Below are positions 16,840-25,380 of a stretch of DNA of 64,000 nucleotides, in pieces; within the stretch, counting starts at the first letter, position 1; the number at the start of each line of letters is the position of its first letter. The DNA comes from Colwellia psychrerythraea (GTDB lineage Bacteria > Pseudomonadota > Gammaproteobacteria > Enterobacterales > Alteromonadaceae). The translations under genes and the position numbers were made by a program. Where the stretch lies: assembly GCA_002163005.1 (NCBI GenBank), contig MAAF01000025.1, positions 168,373-232,372 on the forward strand. The letters run 5' to 3'. The notes beneath the pieces are model-generated. The model was not told the origin of the DNA. It saw only the letters and a list, made by a program, of their open reading frames with translations, and searched no databases.

Positions 16840-17736
16840 ATGTCAGTGTCAATTGCCTATTTGGCGGTACTATTAATATGGTCTACCACCCCATTGGGTA
16901 TAGTGTGGAGTAGTGAGTCAATTAATCCAACTTTAGCGGTATTACTAAGAATGCTGATAGCCTTAGTATTGGGCACGCTAGTGATTAAAGTACGCCGAAT
17001 TAATATTCCTTGGCATAAACAGGCATTAAAGTTATACAGCTTTTCGGCATTAGGTATTTTTGGTGGCATGCTCTGCTCTTACTTATCTGCCGCTTATCTA
17101 TCTTCTGGTATTATTTCTTTGGTCTTTGGCCTGTCGCCCGTTATTTCTGCATTATTAGCAAAGAAAATATTAGCCGAGCCTAATATCAGTGGGATGCGTA
17201 AATTCTCTATGGCTATATCATTGTTTGGTTTAGCCGTGGTTTGTTCTGATAATTTTACCTTGGCGGATGATGGTATTTACGGAGTCATTTTTATTTTAAT
17301 GGCGGTATTTTTCTTTAGTTTAAGTGGTGTATTAGTTAAAAGTGTCTCATTGGCTATTCATCCATTAGCAACCACGATCGGGGCGCTATCGGTTGCAACA
17401 CCACTATTTTTACTGAGCTGGTTATTACTCGATGGCACTTTACCGATTGATACTTGGCAAGCAAAGTCACTTTGGGCAACATTATATTTAGGTGTCTTTG
17501 GTTCATTGATTGGATTTTATGCCTACTTTACTGTGTTACAAAAATTATCAGCAAGCAACGTGACTTTGATTACTTTAATTACACCAGTAATTGCCTTGAC
17601 CTTAGGTGCAGTACTAAATGGAGAGGTAATAAATAACAAGTTGATAGTAGGTGCGTTTATGGTTTTGCTGGGGTTAAGTATTTATCACTTTGGCCATTTA
17701 CTTCCTCGCTTTAAAAAGAAACGTGTAAGAAGTTAA
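16840..17736 (+). CDS. EamA/DMT-family transporter
   Basis: A 298-residue inner-membrane protein with ten predicted helices in two EamA repeats (about 5-130 and 145-285). Visible family features are LIWSTTPLGIVWSS in helix 1, LLRMLIALVLG, and in the second half YLGVFGSLIGFYAYFTVLQKLSASNVTLITLITPVIALTLGAVLNGE. Members export amino acids or other metabolites; the substrate cannot be told. The ATG follows AAAGGAGAGAGAA, an excellent ribosome binding site, and an upstream terminator may regulate entry. Confidence 0.88.
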   Translation: MSVSIAYLAVLLIWSTTPLGIVWSSESINPTLAVLLRMLIALVLGTLVIKVRRINIPWHKQALKLYSFSALGIFGGMLCSYLSAAYLSSGIISLVFGLSPVISALLAKKILAEPNISGMRKFSMAISLFGLAVVCSDNFTLADDGIYGVIFILMAVFFFSLSGVLVKSVSLAIHPLATTIGALSVATPLFLLSWLLLDGTLPIDTWQAKSLWATLYLGVFGSLIGFYAYFTVLQKLSASNVTLITLITPVIALTLGAVLNGEVINNKLIVGAFMVLLGLSIYHFGHLLPRFKKKRVRS

Positions 17737-17875
17737 CGATATAACATAATAACTAGATTGGTCATTGAAGAAGTCACTGAAACTGGAATGCATTGTTCTT
17801 AAAAGCTGGCTCTTCACCTATTACTCCGTCTGTTACTTTTAAAATGCCGGGGTGATAAATGATCTGTTGATAAAA

Positions 17876-17908
17876 AAAGCCGAACCACTCTAAGAGCAGT
17901 TCGGCTTT
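17876..17908 (-). terminator. Bidirectional rho-independent terminator
   Basis: The arms AAAGCCGAAC and GTTCGGCTTT lie between the convergent DMT transporter and DoxX genes. The minus-strand read ends in TTTTTTTA; the plus-strand read has a shorter T run. Confidence 0.85.
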
Positions 17909-17939
17909 ATACATACATATATTTATTAGATTAATTTCA

Positions 17940-18638
17940 CTAACTAAATCTTTTTTCTTCGATCAAAAATCGCTTCGCAAAAAAATGGTCAACGCTGGTA
18001 TAGCGCCCTGCACCAATGAAGAATAATGACAGCAGCATAATGAAATAGGTAGTAGAAAACTCTATACCGTTATTTAGCACTACAATATTACCTTTTTCAT
18101 AAAGCCAATCGGTATTACCATTCTCTTCAATTAATTCTCGCATTTTTTCAAGACGGGTAGCCGTTTGTTCGCTGTTATCTAAGCTCGCCTGTGCACTATC
18201 AACACCAAGCCAAATCGCAACTTTAGCGGGACTAATTTCACTATTTGTTGGGGTAATCGCAAACCAACCATTATCTGCATGAACAGAGGTCGCAGCCACT
18301 ATCATGGTGAACATAAGCGGAATACTAATTAAACGGGTTAACGCACCGAATAATAATAACCAACCGCCAAAAAATTCTACCAAAATAACTAAATTAGCCA
18401 GGAAAACCGGGAATGGCAAGCCTAAACCCCAATCACTATTACCAAACCAAGCAATAATATTAGGATCAGCCATAAAGGCACTAAAACCTGTAACCTCTTC
18501 ATTAAGTAATTGGGTTTTACTAAAACCAGCCATGATGAATACGGGGGCAAGGTACAGTCTTAGTAATAAGGCTGGGATACCGTCAAAGTTTTTAAGTTGT
18601 GCTAAAAAGCATTGGTAGTAATATTGTAATCTTTGCAT
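17940..18638 (-). CDS. DoxX-family membrane protein
   Basis: A 232-residue DoxX/DoxD-like protein with about four helices: LLLRLYLAPVFIMAGFSKTQ (25-44), LVILVEFFGGWLLLFGALTRL, IPLMFTMIVAATSV and a C-terminal FIMLLSLFFIGAGR. The RLxLAxVFxxAGxxK pattern and the G-GRY end are typical. A polar insert of about 70 residues between helices 3 and 4 (120-190) is longer than in minimal DoxX proteins. The function is uncertain; some homologues sit in respiratory or thiol-stress complexes. It is monocistronic. Confidence 0.82.
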   Translation of the reverse strand: MQRLQYYYQCFLAQLKNFDGIPALLLRLYLAPVFIMAGFSKTQLLNEEVTGFSAFMADPNIIAWFGNSDWGLGLPFPVFLANLVILVEFFGGWLLLFGALTRLISIPLMFTMIVAATSVHADNGWFAITPTNSEISPAKVAIWLGVDSAQASLDNSEQTATRLEKMRELIEENGNTDWLYEKGNIVVLNNGIEFSTTYFIMLLSLFFIGAGRYTSVDHFFAKRFLIEEKRFS

Positions 18639-18840
18639 AGTGGTTATCTTTTAATAAATAATACGATTAATAATAAGAACGCTTAAACCAGTAAAGACTT
18701 TCAAAAAAAATTTGAACGTCTTAATAAAGCCAATTGCCATAAATAGTTACAATCTAGCTAAGGTCATTTGTTAAGTTTTGGTAAGCATTAAGGTAGTATA
18801 GCTATGAGTTTTTAATTTAATCAATTTAAGATAAATATAT

Positions 18841-20754
18841 ATGAATAATAATCCAGGCATTATAAAACGGATCTTTTCTTCAATCTGGCGTGTATTAAGT
18901 ATTACCCGCTCTGTGGTGCTAAACCTAGTGTTTTTTATACTGCTCTTTTCATTCATTGGCGTCATTCTATCAAGTGGCGAAGAGCAAGTACCAGTGCCGG
19001 ATAAAACAGCCTTAGTACTGAACCTTGTTGGTGATGTGGTAGAACAAAAACGTGAAGTTGATCCTATGGAAGCTTTTTTAAGTGAAGCGATGGAACAACA
19101 AGAGGATCAGCCAGAAATTTTACTTGCTGATATCCTTGATGTTATTGGTAAAGCTAAAAAAGATGATCGGGTAGAAATATTAGTTTTACAGCTACAAGGC
19201 TTAAGTAAAGCTGGCTTAACTAAGTTGCAAGACATTGCCGTTGCGTTAGAAGACTTTAAAAGTGAAGGCAAACAAATTATTGCCCTTGGTGACCAATTTT
19301 CCCAAGACCAATATTACCTCGCAAGTACAGCCAACAACATTTGGCTAAACCCACAAGGTTTTATGTTACTTGATGGTTATGGCCGTTATAAAATGTATTT
19401 TAAATCAGCATTAGAAAAATTAGCCATTAACCAACATATTTTTCGTGTCGGTACTTTCAAATCAGCGGTAGAACCTTTTATTCGTGATGACATGTCTGAT
19501 GCAGCCAAAGAAGCGAATAAATTGTGGTTAGCCGATTTATGGATGCAATATAAAGAAGATGTTGCTAAGCGTCGTGGTTTTGGTGTGGACAATTTTGATG
19601 AGAATATTGATAACTTAGTTGCCAAATTTAGTGCGGCAGATAGTAGTTTTGCAAAATATGCCTTGAGCAATAACTGGGTTGACCAATTAAAGTCACGACA
19701 AGAAATGCGGACTGAGCTTATCGATTTAGTTGGTACAAACAAAAAAGGTGATAGCTATAACCATATCGGTTACAAAGATTATATCGCTGCTTCTAGCTCA
19801 GTTTTAGAAGAAAATGCTGATCTAACCGCTAAAAGTAGCGATAAAGTTGCCATTATTGTTGCAAAAGGTACCATTTTAGATGGTATACAAAAGCCTGGTA
19901 CCATTGGTGGTGATAGTACGGCTAAATTATTACGTAAAGCGCGAAATAATGATGATGTTAAAGCGGTGGTACTTCGTGTCGATAGCCCGGGGGGTAGTGC
20001 ATACGCTTCAGAAATTATTCGTCAAGAAGTTGAGTTATTGAAAAAAGCAGGAAAGCCGGTTGTTGCTTCAATGGGGACTTATGCTGCCTCAGGTGGTTAC
20101 TGGATTTCAGCACCTGCAGATAAAATATATGCTGCATCTTCTACTATCACGGGTTCAATTGGTATATTTGGCATGATGATGACTTTTGAAGATTCATTAA
20201 GCAAATTGGGCATACACACCGATGGTGTTGGTACTACTGATATAGCCGGTTTTGGCCCGACTCAAGCCCTTACACCGGGTATGGCTAATTTATTCCAATT
20301 ATCTATTAATAGAGGTTACCAAGAGTTTATACAACTTGTAGCGACTAACCGTGATATGACTTTGGAAGAAGTTGATGCGATTGCTCAAGGACGTGTTTGG
20401 TCAGGTAAAAAAGCAAAAGAGCTTGGTTTAGTTGATGAACTTGGTAATTTAACTGATGCTGTCGTTGCTGCCGCAACATTGGCAAAACTTGAGCAATACG
20501 ACACGTTATTGATTGAAAAAGAACAATCTTCACGAAATAAAATCATACAGCAGTTGTTAGGGCAATCATCATCAGTGGTCAATTTATTCACAGCGAATGA
20601 AGAACACGTTGCTATCGACTTAGCGACTAATTCAGTGAATAACAAACCATTATCACAGTTTATCACTATGATGAAAGGCGAATTAAGTCTCATGAACCAG
20701 TTTAATGATCCACAAGGTCGTTATACTTTATGTGTTGCTTGTGGTGCAAACTAA
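18841..20754 (+). CDS. sppA: Signal peptide peptidase SppA, 67-kDa type
   Basis: SppA is a membrane-bound serine protease that digests cleaved signal peptides. The 637-residue protein has one N-terminal membrane anchor (about 20-42) and two S49 repeats. The catalytic dyad is Lys207 in GTFKSAVEPF (first repeat) and Ser417 in MGTYAASGGYW (second repeat), matching E. coli Lys209/Ser409. DSPGGSAYASEIIRQE and STITGSIGIFG are also conserved. The C-terminus ends with an unusual CVACGAN. A terminator follows. A 31-base stretch of this gene (19400-19430) is duplicated exactly at 24162-24192. Confidence 0.95.
   Translation: MNNNPGIIKRIFSSIWRVLSITRSVVLNLVFFILLFSFIGVILSSGEEQVPVPDKTALVLNLVGDVVEQKREVDPMEAFLSEAMEQQEDQPEILLADILDVIGKAKKDDRVEILVLQLQGLSKAGLTKLQDIAVALEDFKSEGKQIIALGDQFSQDQYYLASTANNIWLNPQGFMLLDGYGRYKMYFKSALEKLAINQHIFRVGTFKSAVEPFIRDDMSDAAKEANKLWLADLWMQYKEDVAKRRGFGVDNFDENIDNLVAKFSAADSSFAKYALSNNWVDQLKSRQEMRTELIDLVGTNKKGDSYNHIGYKDYIAASSSVLEENADLTAKSSDKVAIIVAKGTILDGIQKPGTIGGDSTAKLLRKARNNDDVKAVVLRVDSPGGSAYASEIIRQEVELLKKAGKPVVASMGTYAASGGYWISAPADKIYAASSTITGSIGIFGMMMTFEDSLSKLGIHTDGVGTTDIAGFGPTQALTPGMANLFQLSINRGYQEFIQLVATNRDMTLEEVDAIAQGRVWSGKKAKELGLVDELGNLTDAVVAAATLAKLEQYDTLLIEKEQSSRNKIIQQLLGQSSSVVNLFTANEEHVAIDLATNSVNNKPLSQFITMMKGELSLMNQFNDPQGRYTLCVACGAN
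19400..19430 (+). repeat. 31 bp perfect duplicate, copy inside sppA
   Basis: This stretch, encoding FKSALEKLAIN of SppA, is identical over all 31 bases and in the same orientation to 24162-24192, which is non-coding DNA after ansA. The similarity stops abruptly on both sides. The sppA copy is the source, because it is part of a conserved protein. Confidence 0.9.
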
Positions 20755-20807
20755 GAACAGGCATAGGTTCAGAAAATAACTAATTAACCATTATGCAGTG
20801 TTAATTT

Positions 20808-20842
20808 AAAGAGGTAGTTAAGCAATTAACTACCTCTTTTTT
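20808..20842 (+). terminator. Rho-independent terminator after sppA
   Basis: The perfect arms AAAGAGGTAGTTAA and TTAACTACCTCTTT enclose a short loop and run into T. It ends the sppA transcript and separates it from the convergent permease gene. Confidence 0.92.
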
Positions 20843-21053
20843 ATATGAAAGCTAATACAAGTATATTTTGACGTAGTAAAAGCAGCGATAACATCGTTCC
20901 CAAGTTATCAAAATATAAAGTTAAGACTTATGTATGTAGATGGTATTTATCCAGCAGCAGGATTAAGTTGCCGCTGCGTGCAACCTATTCTTTATTATAT
21001 AGATTGCCCTAATCTACTGCTTTACCGTTGGGCGTGCACTTCCCGTTATTCAT

Positions 21054-22049
21054 TTATATAACGTACTGAAAGAGCAAACCTCCAACGATTGCCGTGAAAA
21101 CTATCATGAAAACAAATGCGACAACCGCTTTTGGTTTAAGTACTGACGAAACAAGTGCTATTTCAGGAAGACTTGCTCCTGTACCACCAATAATAAGGGC
21201 GATAGCAGGACCTAATCCCATCCCTTTTACAATCAACACCTTTAATAACGGGATCGCCATTTCAATACGTAAATACAGTGGGACGCCAATTACTGCAGCA
21301 ATCACTATAGAAAATACATTATCGCCTCCGACGTATTTTTCGACCCATTCTGAAGGTAAATACGCTGCAGACAAACCACTAATTAGCGCACCTAAAAGCA
21401 CATAAGGGACAATTTTTTTAAATAAGGCTAAAGCAAAGCGCAGTGCATTGTGAGTTTTACTTGGTTGTACCTCTGTGAGAGTTGCGGTTACTGATGAATC
21501 GTAATTCATATTAACACTACAGGCTTGAATAGGTTGTGGATCAGCACTGCATTGCACTACCTTTGGCATCGCTGAACAGCTTGGTTGTATTTTTTTAGAT
21601 TCTAGCTCCTCTCCACGTTTTATTTCATCTCTCCAAGGCGTTTTACTTATAAGCCAGCCACCAAAAATTGCAGCTAACAACGTGATTGCTAAGTAACTTG
21701 CTGCCACTTTTAATCCAAACGTAGCATAAACCATTGCTAATACAATAAAATTACATAAGGGAGCTGAAATCAAAAAGCTCATTACAGTACCAAGCGAAAC
21801 CCCCATAGTTGCCATTCCCATCGTAACTGGGACTACTGATGCACTACAGAAAGGTGTCAACATCCCAAGTAACGCCCCAAATACCGACCCCCATTTCTCA
21901 TGTTTTGTGAGTTTCTTTTGCAACTTATCTTGCGGAATATATTCACGCATGAAACCTGTTAAAACAGAAACCACTGCTATTATGATAATAAGAGATCCGC
22001 CAACATGAATGAATTCATTCAGCGCGATTGTTAGTTTATTCATATTCAA
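21054..22049 (-). CDS. ArsP-type (DUF318) permease
   Basis: A 331-residue inner-membrane permease with two four-helix halves. The signature TPFCSASVVPVTMGMATMGVSLGT (about 64-87) and GVPLYLRIEMAIPLLKV / GGTGASLPEIALVSSVLKPK in the second half match permease family PF03773, some members of which export organoarsenicals while others likely move metals. The central loop (about 155-185) is rich in Cys and Met (PSCSAMPKVVQC, QACSVNMNYD), suggesting soft-metal binding. An ArsR-family regulator is divergent, and a palindrome lies 45 bases before the start. Confidence 0.85.
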   Translation of the reverse strand: MNMNKLTIALNEFIHVGGSLIIIIAVVSVLTGFMREYIPQDKLQKKLTKHEKWGSVFGALLGMLTPFCSASVVPVTMGMATMGVSLGTVMSFLISAPLCNFIVLAMVYATFGLKVAASYLAITLLAAIFGGWLISKTPWRDEIKRGEELESKKIQPSCSAMPKVVQCSADPQPIQACSVNMNYDSSVTATLTEVQPSKTHNALRFALALFKKIVPYVLLGALISGLSAAYLPSEWVEKYVGGDNVFSIVIAAVIGVPLYLRIEMAIPLLKVLIVKGMGLGPAIALIIGGTGASLPEIALVSSVLKPKAVVAFVFMIVFTAIVGGLLFQYVI

Positions 22050-22093
22050 AAACCACCTGTAATATATTTATTTTATAGATAAACCTCAATATA

Positions 22094-22115
22094 TGCACAA
22101 ATGCGCTATTGTGCA
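22094..22115. promoter_or_regulatory. Palindromic operator for ArsR-family regulator
   Basis: The perfect arms TGCACAA and TTGTGCA are separated by eight bases, within the size range of ArsR/SmtB operators. It lies 45 bases upstream of the permease start and in the intergenic region shared with the divergent regulator. A role in repression is inferred from position. Confidence 0.55.
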
Positions 22116-22422
22116 AGTGTAATTTAATGGTGATCCAATACTAATTGTGGTGAATTATAGAAAACAGGCTGAATCAACTCATTGATTAAAGTATCAGCAT
22201 TAGATTGCGTTAGTGACTGGTGAAATATCTCTCTTTGAACAGGCATTATAGAATTTATTTTTTATAATAGATTTTGAATGAGTTGAATTGATATACTAAC
22301 AAAGGATTAAAATTTATTTGTTGTCCACTTTTTCAGTGCAAACGATGAAGCAGTCGGGTATCGTGTTCTAAATTGCAGTCACTATTAATGTCAGCTTGTA
22401 TAATAAAGCGAAAAAACAATAT

Positions 22423-22809
22423 ATGGATGAAAAATATATAAATGCTCTCAAAGCACTTGCCGAACTCAACAGGCTCCGCCTTTTCTGGGTTTTAGTACAT
22501 GTAGATCAGAACATTACTGTTGCTGAAGCAATGGACGTAACAGGAGAGACCCAATATAACGTGTCCCGAAATCTAAAGATGCTGTTTAATGCTAACTTGC
22601 TAACTCAAGAAAAACGAGGAAAGTGGGTTTACTACACACTAGCGAAACAAACACAACCACATTTGGTTTCACTTGTTGGATCAGTAAAGAATCTTCCGAA
22701 AGAAGACTTTTTTGATGTATCTTCGCGGTGCTTAAAGCGCTTATTAATGCGAGTAAATAACGAGTGTGTAGTCGGTTCAAATAGTCAAGAATGGCTGAGC
22801 AAACTATAA
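22423..22809 (+). CDS. ArsR-family transcriptional regulator
   Basis: A 128-residue winged-helix regulator. The helix-turn-helix reads KALAELNRLRLFWVLVHVDQNITVAEAMDVTGETQYNVSRNLKMLFNANLL, and the wing is EKRGKWVYYTLA, as in ArsR/SmtB proteins. The usual helix-3 ELCVCDL metal site is not present; Cys residues occur only near the C-terminus (SSRCLKRL, NECVV), so the sensing site, if metal, would be of another type. The ATG at 22423 is chosen; an upstream TTG at 22396 is possible. It is divergent from the ArsP-type permease it probably controls. Confidence 0.8.
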   Translation: MDEKYINALKALAELNRLRLFWVLVHVDQNITVAEAMDVTGETQYNVSRNLKMLFNANLLTQEKRGKWVYYTLAKQTQPHLVSLVGSVKNLPKEDFFDVSSRCLKRLLMRVNNECVVGSNSQEWLSKL

Positions 22810-23126
22810 TACTGATGATTATGCCTGAAACAACTTTCTGATATAAAGTCCGTGTATATCTTAGAGGCCTGGCCTTTGGCTTAAGGTATAATCTTTTCTG
22901 TTTTCCCTAAATATGGTCGTACTATCTACCACTATTTAGGGGGAGGAATATTACTCGAGAATAAAGCCTATACCCAATACCATTCAAAGTGTAGGGTTTC
23001 AGTGGCAATTAAAATCACTTTAGACAAGGTAGATTATTTAAGCATAGTCATTATGTTTCGATTATTTAATACCGTATAAAGTTATTTTAAAGCCATCAAT
23101 TATCGAAAAAATAAGTAGTCAAAGTT
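22810..23126. other. Intergenic region with hairpin, before ansA
   Basis: No gene is seen. A strong hairpin at 22905-22941 (CCCTAAATATGGT, ten-base loop, ACCA-C-TATTTAGGG) has no T tract. The remaining AT-rich DNA should contain the ansA promoter, though I cannot fix it. Confidence 0.5.
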
Positions 23127-24140
23127 ATGATAAAAAAAAGAATTTACGTTGCATATACTGGCGGTACCATTGGCATGATGCAAAGCACACAAGGCTTTGT
23201 TCCCGCCAAAGGCCATCTTACTGAGTCTATAAATGCCCTGCCTGAATTTCATCGGAATGAAATGCCTGAATTTACCATCAGTGAGTATCATCCGTTAATC
23301 GACTCATCAAACATGACTCCAAGTGACTGGCAACGTATCGCTGACGATATTAAAGCTAATTATGATGACTACGATGGTTTTGTTGTTTTACATGGCACAG
23401 ATACCATGGCGTATACCAGCTCAGCATTATCTTTTATGTTCGAGAATTTATGTAAACCTGTCATTGTAACAGGCTCACAAATTCCGCTGAGTCAACTTCG
23501 TTCTGATGGGCAAGTCAATGTACTAAATGCTTTATACATTGCCGCTAATTACCCAATCAGTGAAGTGAGTTTGTTTTTTAATAACAAACTTTATCGCGGA
23601 AACCGTTGTATTAAAGCCTATGCTGATGGTTTCAATGCTTTTGACTCACCTAATATGCCAGTATTACTTGAAGCGGGTATCAATATTCAGTTAGTTGCAG
23701 GTACCCTTGCCCATTCGGTAGATAATGTTGAACCTTTACAGCTTTCAACAATGACTCCACAGCCCGTTGGTGTGGTTCATCTATACCCTGGTATTAGCAG
23801 TGAAGTTATTGAGAATGTAATAAAACAACCGGTAAAAGCCCTTATTTTACGAAGTTATGGTGTTGGTAATGCACCACAAGATAAAGCCTTACTCGCTTGT
23901 TTAAGCAAAGCTAAAGAACAAGGTATTGTAGTGGTCAATTGCAGTCAATGTATTAAAGGTACAGTTAATATGTCGGGTTATGCAACAGGTAATGCCCTGA
24001 GTGAGACAGGTGTTATCAGTGGCCATGATATGACCCTAGAGGCGACATTAACCAAGTTACATTATTTGTTAAGTAAAAACCTAAGCTATGATGAAATGTG
24101 CCAGCAGATGGATAAAAGTTTACGTGGTGAACTTACTTAA
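23127..24140 (+). CDS. ansA: Cytoplasmic L-asparaginase I
   Basis: AnsA hydrolyses asparagine to aspartate and ammonia. The 337-residue product shows the first active-site Thr in VAYTGGTIGMMQ (near 10-20) and the second in VLHGTDTMAYTSSALSFM, followed by VTGSQIPLSQLRSDG with the catalytic region lysine cluster further on. It has no signal peptide, as expected for the low-affinity cytoplasmic type I enzyme. In related bacteria, sppA and ansA are neighbours; here the ArsP-type permease and its regulator lie between them. Confidence 0.94.
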   Translation: MIKKRIYVAYTGGTIGMMQSTQGFVPAKGHLTESINALPEFHRNEMPEFTISEYHPLIDSSNMTPSDWQRIADDIKANYDDYDGFVVLHGTDTMAYTSSALSFMFENLCKPVIVTGSQIPLSQLRSDGQVNVLNALYIAANYPISEVSLFFNNKLYRGNRCIKAYADGFNAFDSPNMPVLLEAGINIQLVAGTLAHSVDNVEPLQLSTMTPQPVGVVHLYPGISSEVIENVIKQPVKALILRSYGVGNAPQDKALLACLSKAKEQGIVVVNCSQCIKGTVNMSGYATGNALSETGVISGHDMTLEATLTKLHYLLSKNLSYDEMCQQMDKSLRGELT

Positions 24141-24161
24141 GTATTGAATTTAGTAAGCAGA

Positions 24162-24192
24162 TTAAATCAGCATTAGAAAAATTAGCCATTAA
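24162..24192 (+). repeat. 31 bp perfect duplicate, copy after ansA
   Basis: This non-coding stretch starts 22 bases after the ansA stop and is identical to 19400-19430 inside sppA, in the same orientation. It has no reading frame of its own. Confidence 0.9.
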
Positions 24193-24209
24193 AATAGAAA
24201 TACGAATAC

Positions 24210-24243
24210 TACCAAGCGGACTATTTCATTAATCCACTTGGTA
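24210..24243. repeat. Palindrome between ansA and minE
   Basis: A 34-base palindrome TACCAAGCGGA...TCCACTTGGTA lies between convergent ansA and minE. Its end (TACCAAGTGGATTAATGAA, read on the minus strand) matches 14 of 19 bases of the MITE end at 16447. It may act as a weak terminator and looks like a core-less member of the same repeat group. Confidence 0.5.
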
Positions 24244-24262
24244 GCCAAACATAGAGAAAACC

Positions 24263-24541
24263 TTAATCAGCGGTTTGCTCATCATGCAGTTCGATATTTA
24301 GCTCTAACACGTTTAAATCGCCATCTTTTTTATCAAGATTTATCGAAAAACTTTCATCCGATACTTTAATGTATTTACGTAAAACCTTAAGAATATCTTC
24401 AGTAAGCTGTGGTAAATAATCTGGCTGTTTATTACGACTATTACGTTCATGCGCAACAATGATTTGCAGGCGTTCTTTGGCTTTAGACGCCGTTGTTACC
24501 TGTTTTTCTTTTTTACGTAAAAAATAATCTAAAAGTGCCAT
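24263..24541 (-). CDS. minE: Cell division topological specificity factor MinE
   Basis: MinE stimulates MinD ATPase and drives the pole-to-pole oscillation that keeps the division ring at midcell. The 92-residue protein starts MALLDYFLRKKEKQ (membrane-targeting and MinD-binding part) followed by SKAKERLQIIVAHERN, the anti-MinCD contact helix, and a C-terminal dimerisation domain from about residue 36. GGAGGGTAAC precedes this ATG, ruling out a longer frame. It is the last gene of minC-minD-minE, one base after minD. Confidence 0.95.
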   Translation of the reverse strand: MALLDYFLRKKEKQVTTASKAKERLQIIVAHERNSRNKQPDYLPQLTEDILKVLRKYIKVSDESFSINLDKKDGDLNVLELNIELHDEQTAD

Positions 24542-24542
24542 G

Positions 24543-25352
24543 TTACCCTCCAAACATACGACTGAAAATGCCTTTTTTCTCGGCAACTAAAAACCTAAAA
24601 TCAACTGTTTCACCTAGAAGACGGTCAATAACGTCTTGATAAGCCTTGCCAGCGTCACTTTCAGTATCTAAAATGACCGGCTCACCGGCATTCGATGCTT
24701 TGAGTACTGCTTGTGATTCTGGAATCACGCCTAATAAAGGTATCGACAGAATATCTTCCACATCTTCTACGCTAAGCATTTCACCTTCTTCCACACGCTT
24801 AGGTGAATAACGGGTTAATAATAAATGTTCTTTTATTGGCTCTAAACCAAGTTCAGCTCTGCGTGAGCGACTTGCCAACATGCCTAAAATACGATCAGAA
24901 TCACGTACCGAAGAGACTTCAGGATTGGTAGTAACTATCGCTTCATCCGCATAATACAGTGCCATCATAGCGCCCGCTTCAATGCCTGCTGGTGAATCAC
25001 AAACAATAAAGTCATAGCTTTTACCAAGCTCTTCTAGCACCTTACCAACATTTTCTTTATTTAACGCATCTTTATCACGCGTTTGCGAGGCAGGTAATAT
25101 AGACAAACTACTAACGCGCTTATCTTTGATTAATGCCTGATTTAACGTTGCCTCACCATTAATGACATTAACGAAGTCGTAAACAACGCGACGTTCACAA
25201 CCCATGATCAAATCAAGGTTACGTAGACCAATATCAAAATCGATTAAAACAACTTTATGACCTTTTAACGCCAAACCAAGTCCAATTGCAGCACTAGACG
25301 TTGTTTTACCAACACCACCCTTGCCTGATGTAACTACTATTATCCGCGCCAT
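24543..25352 (-). CDS. minD: Septum site-determining ATPase MinD
   Basis: MinD is a membrane-associated ATPase that recruits MinC and is released by MinE. The deviant Walker A GKGGVGKTTSSA is at about 10-21, switch segments DFDIGLRNLD and DSPAGIE follow, and the C-terminus KKGIFSRMFGG forms the amphipathic membrane-targeting helix. Length of 269 residues is typical. AAGGA precedes the ATG. It is the middle gene of minCDE, with a one-base gap to minE and 28 bases to minC. Confidence 0.96.
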   Translation of the reverse strand: MARIIVVTSGKGGVGKTTSSAAIGLGLALKGHKVVLIDFDIGLRNLDLIMGCERRVVYDFVNVINGEATLNQALIKDKRVSSLSILPASQTRDKDALNKENVGKVLEELGKSYDFIVCDSPAGIEAGAMMALYYADEAIVTTNPEVSSVRDSDRILGMLASRSRRAELGLEPIKEHLLLTRYSPKRVEEGEMLSVEDVEDILSIPLLGVIPESQAVLKASNAGEPVILDTESDAGKAYQDVIDRLLGETVDFRFLVAEKKGIFSRMFGG

Positions 25353-25380
25353 AGACCGAATATCCTTTATAAGTTAATTA

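Noticed and set aside
16608..16913. 101-codon frame overlapping the DMT transporter start
   Set aside because: It spans a strong terminator and runs into the transporter in another frame.
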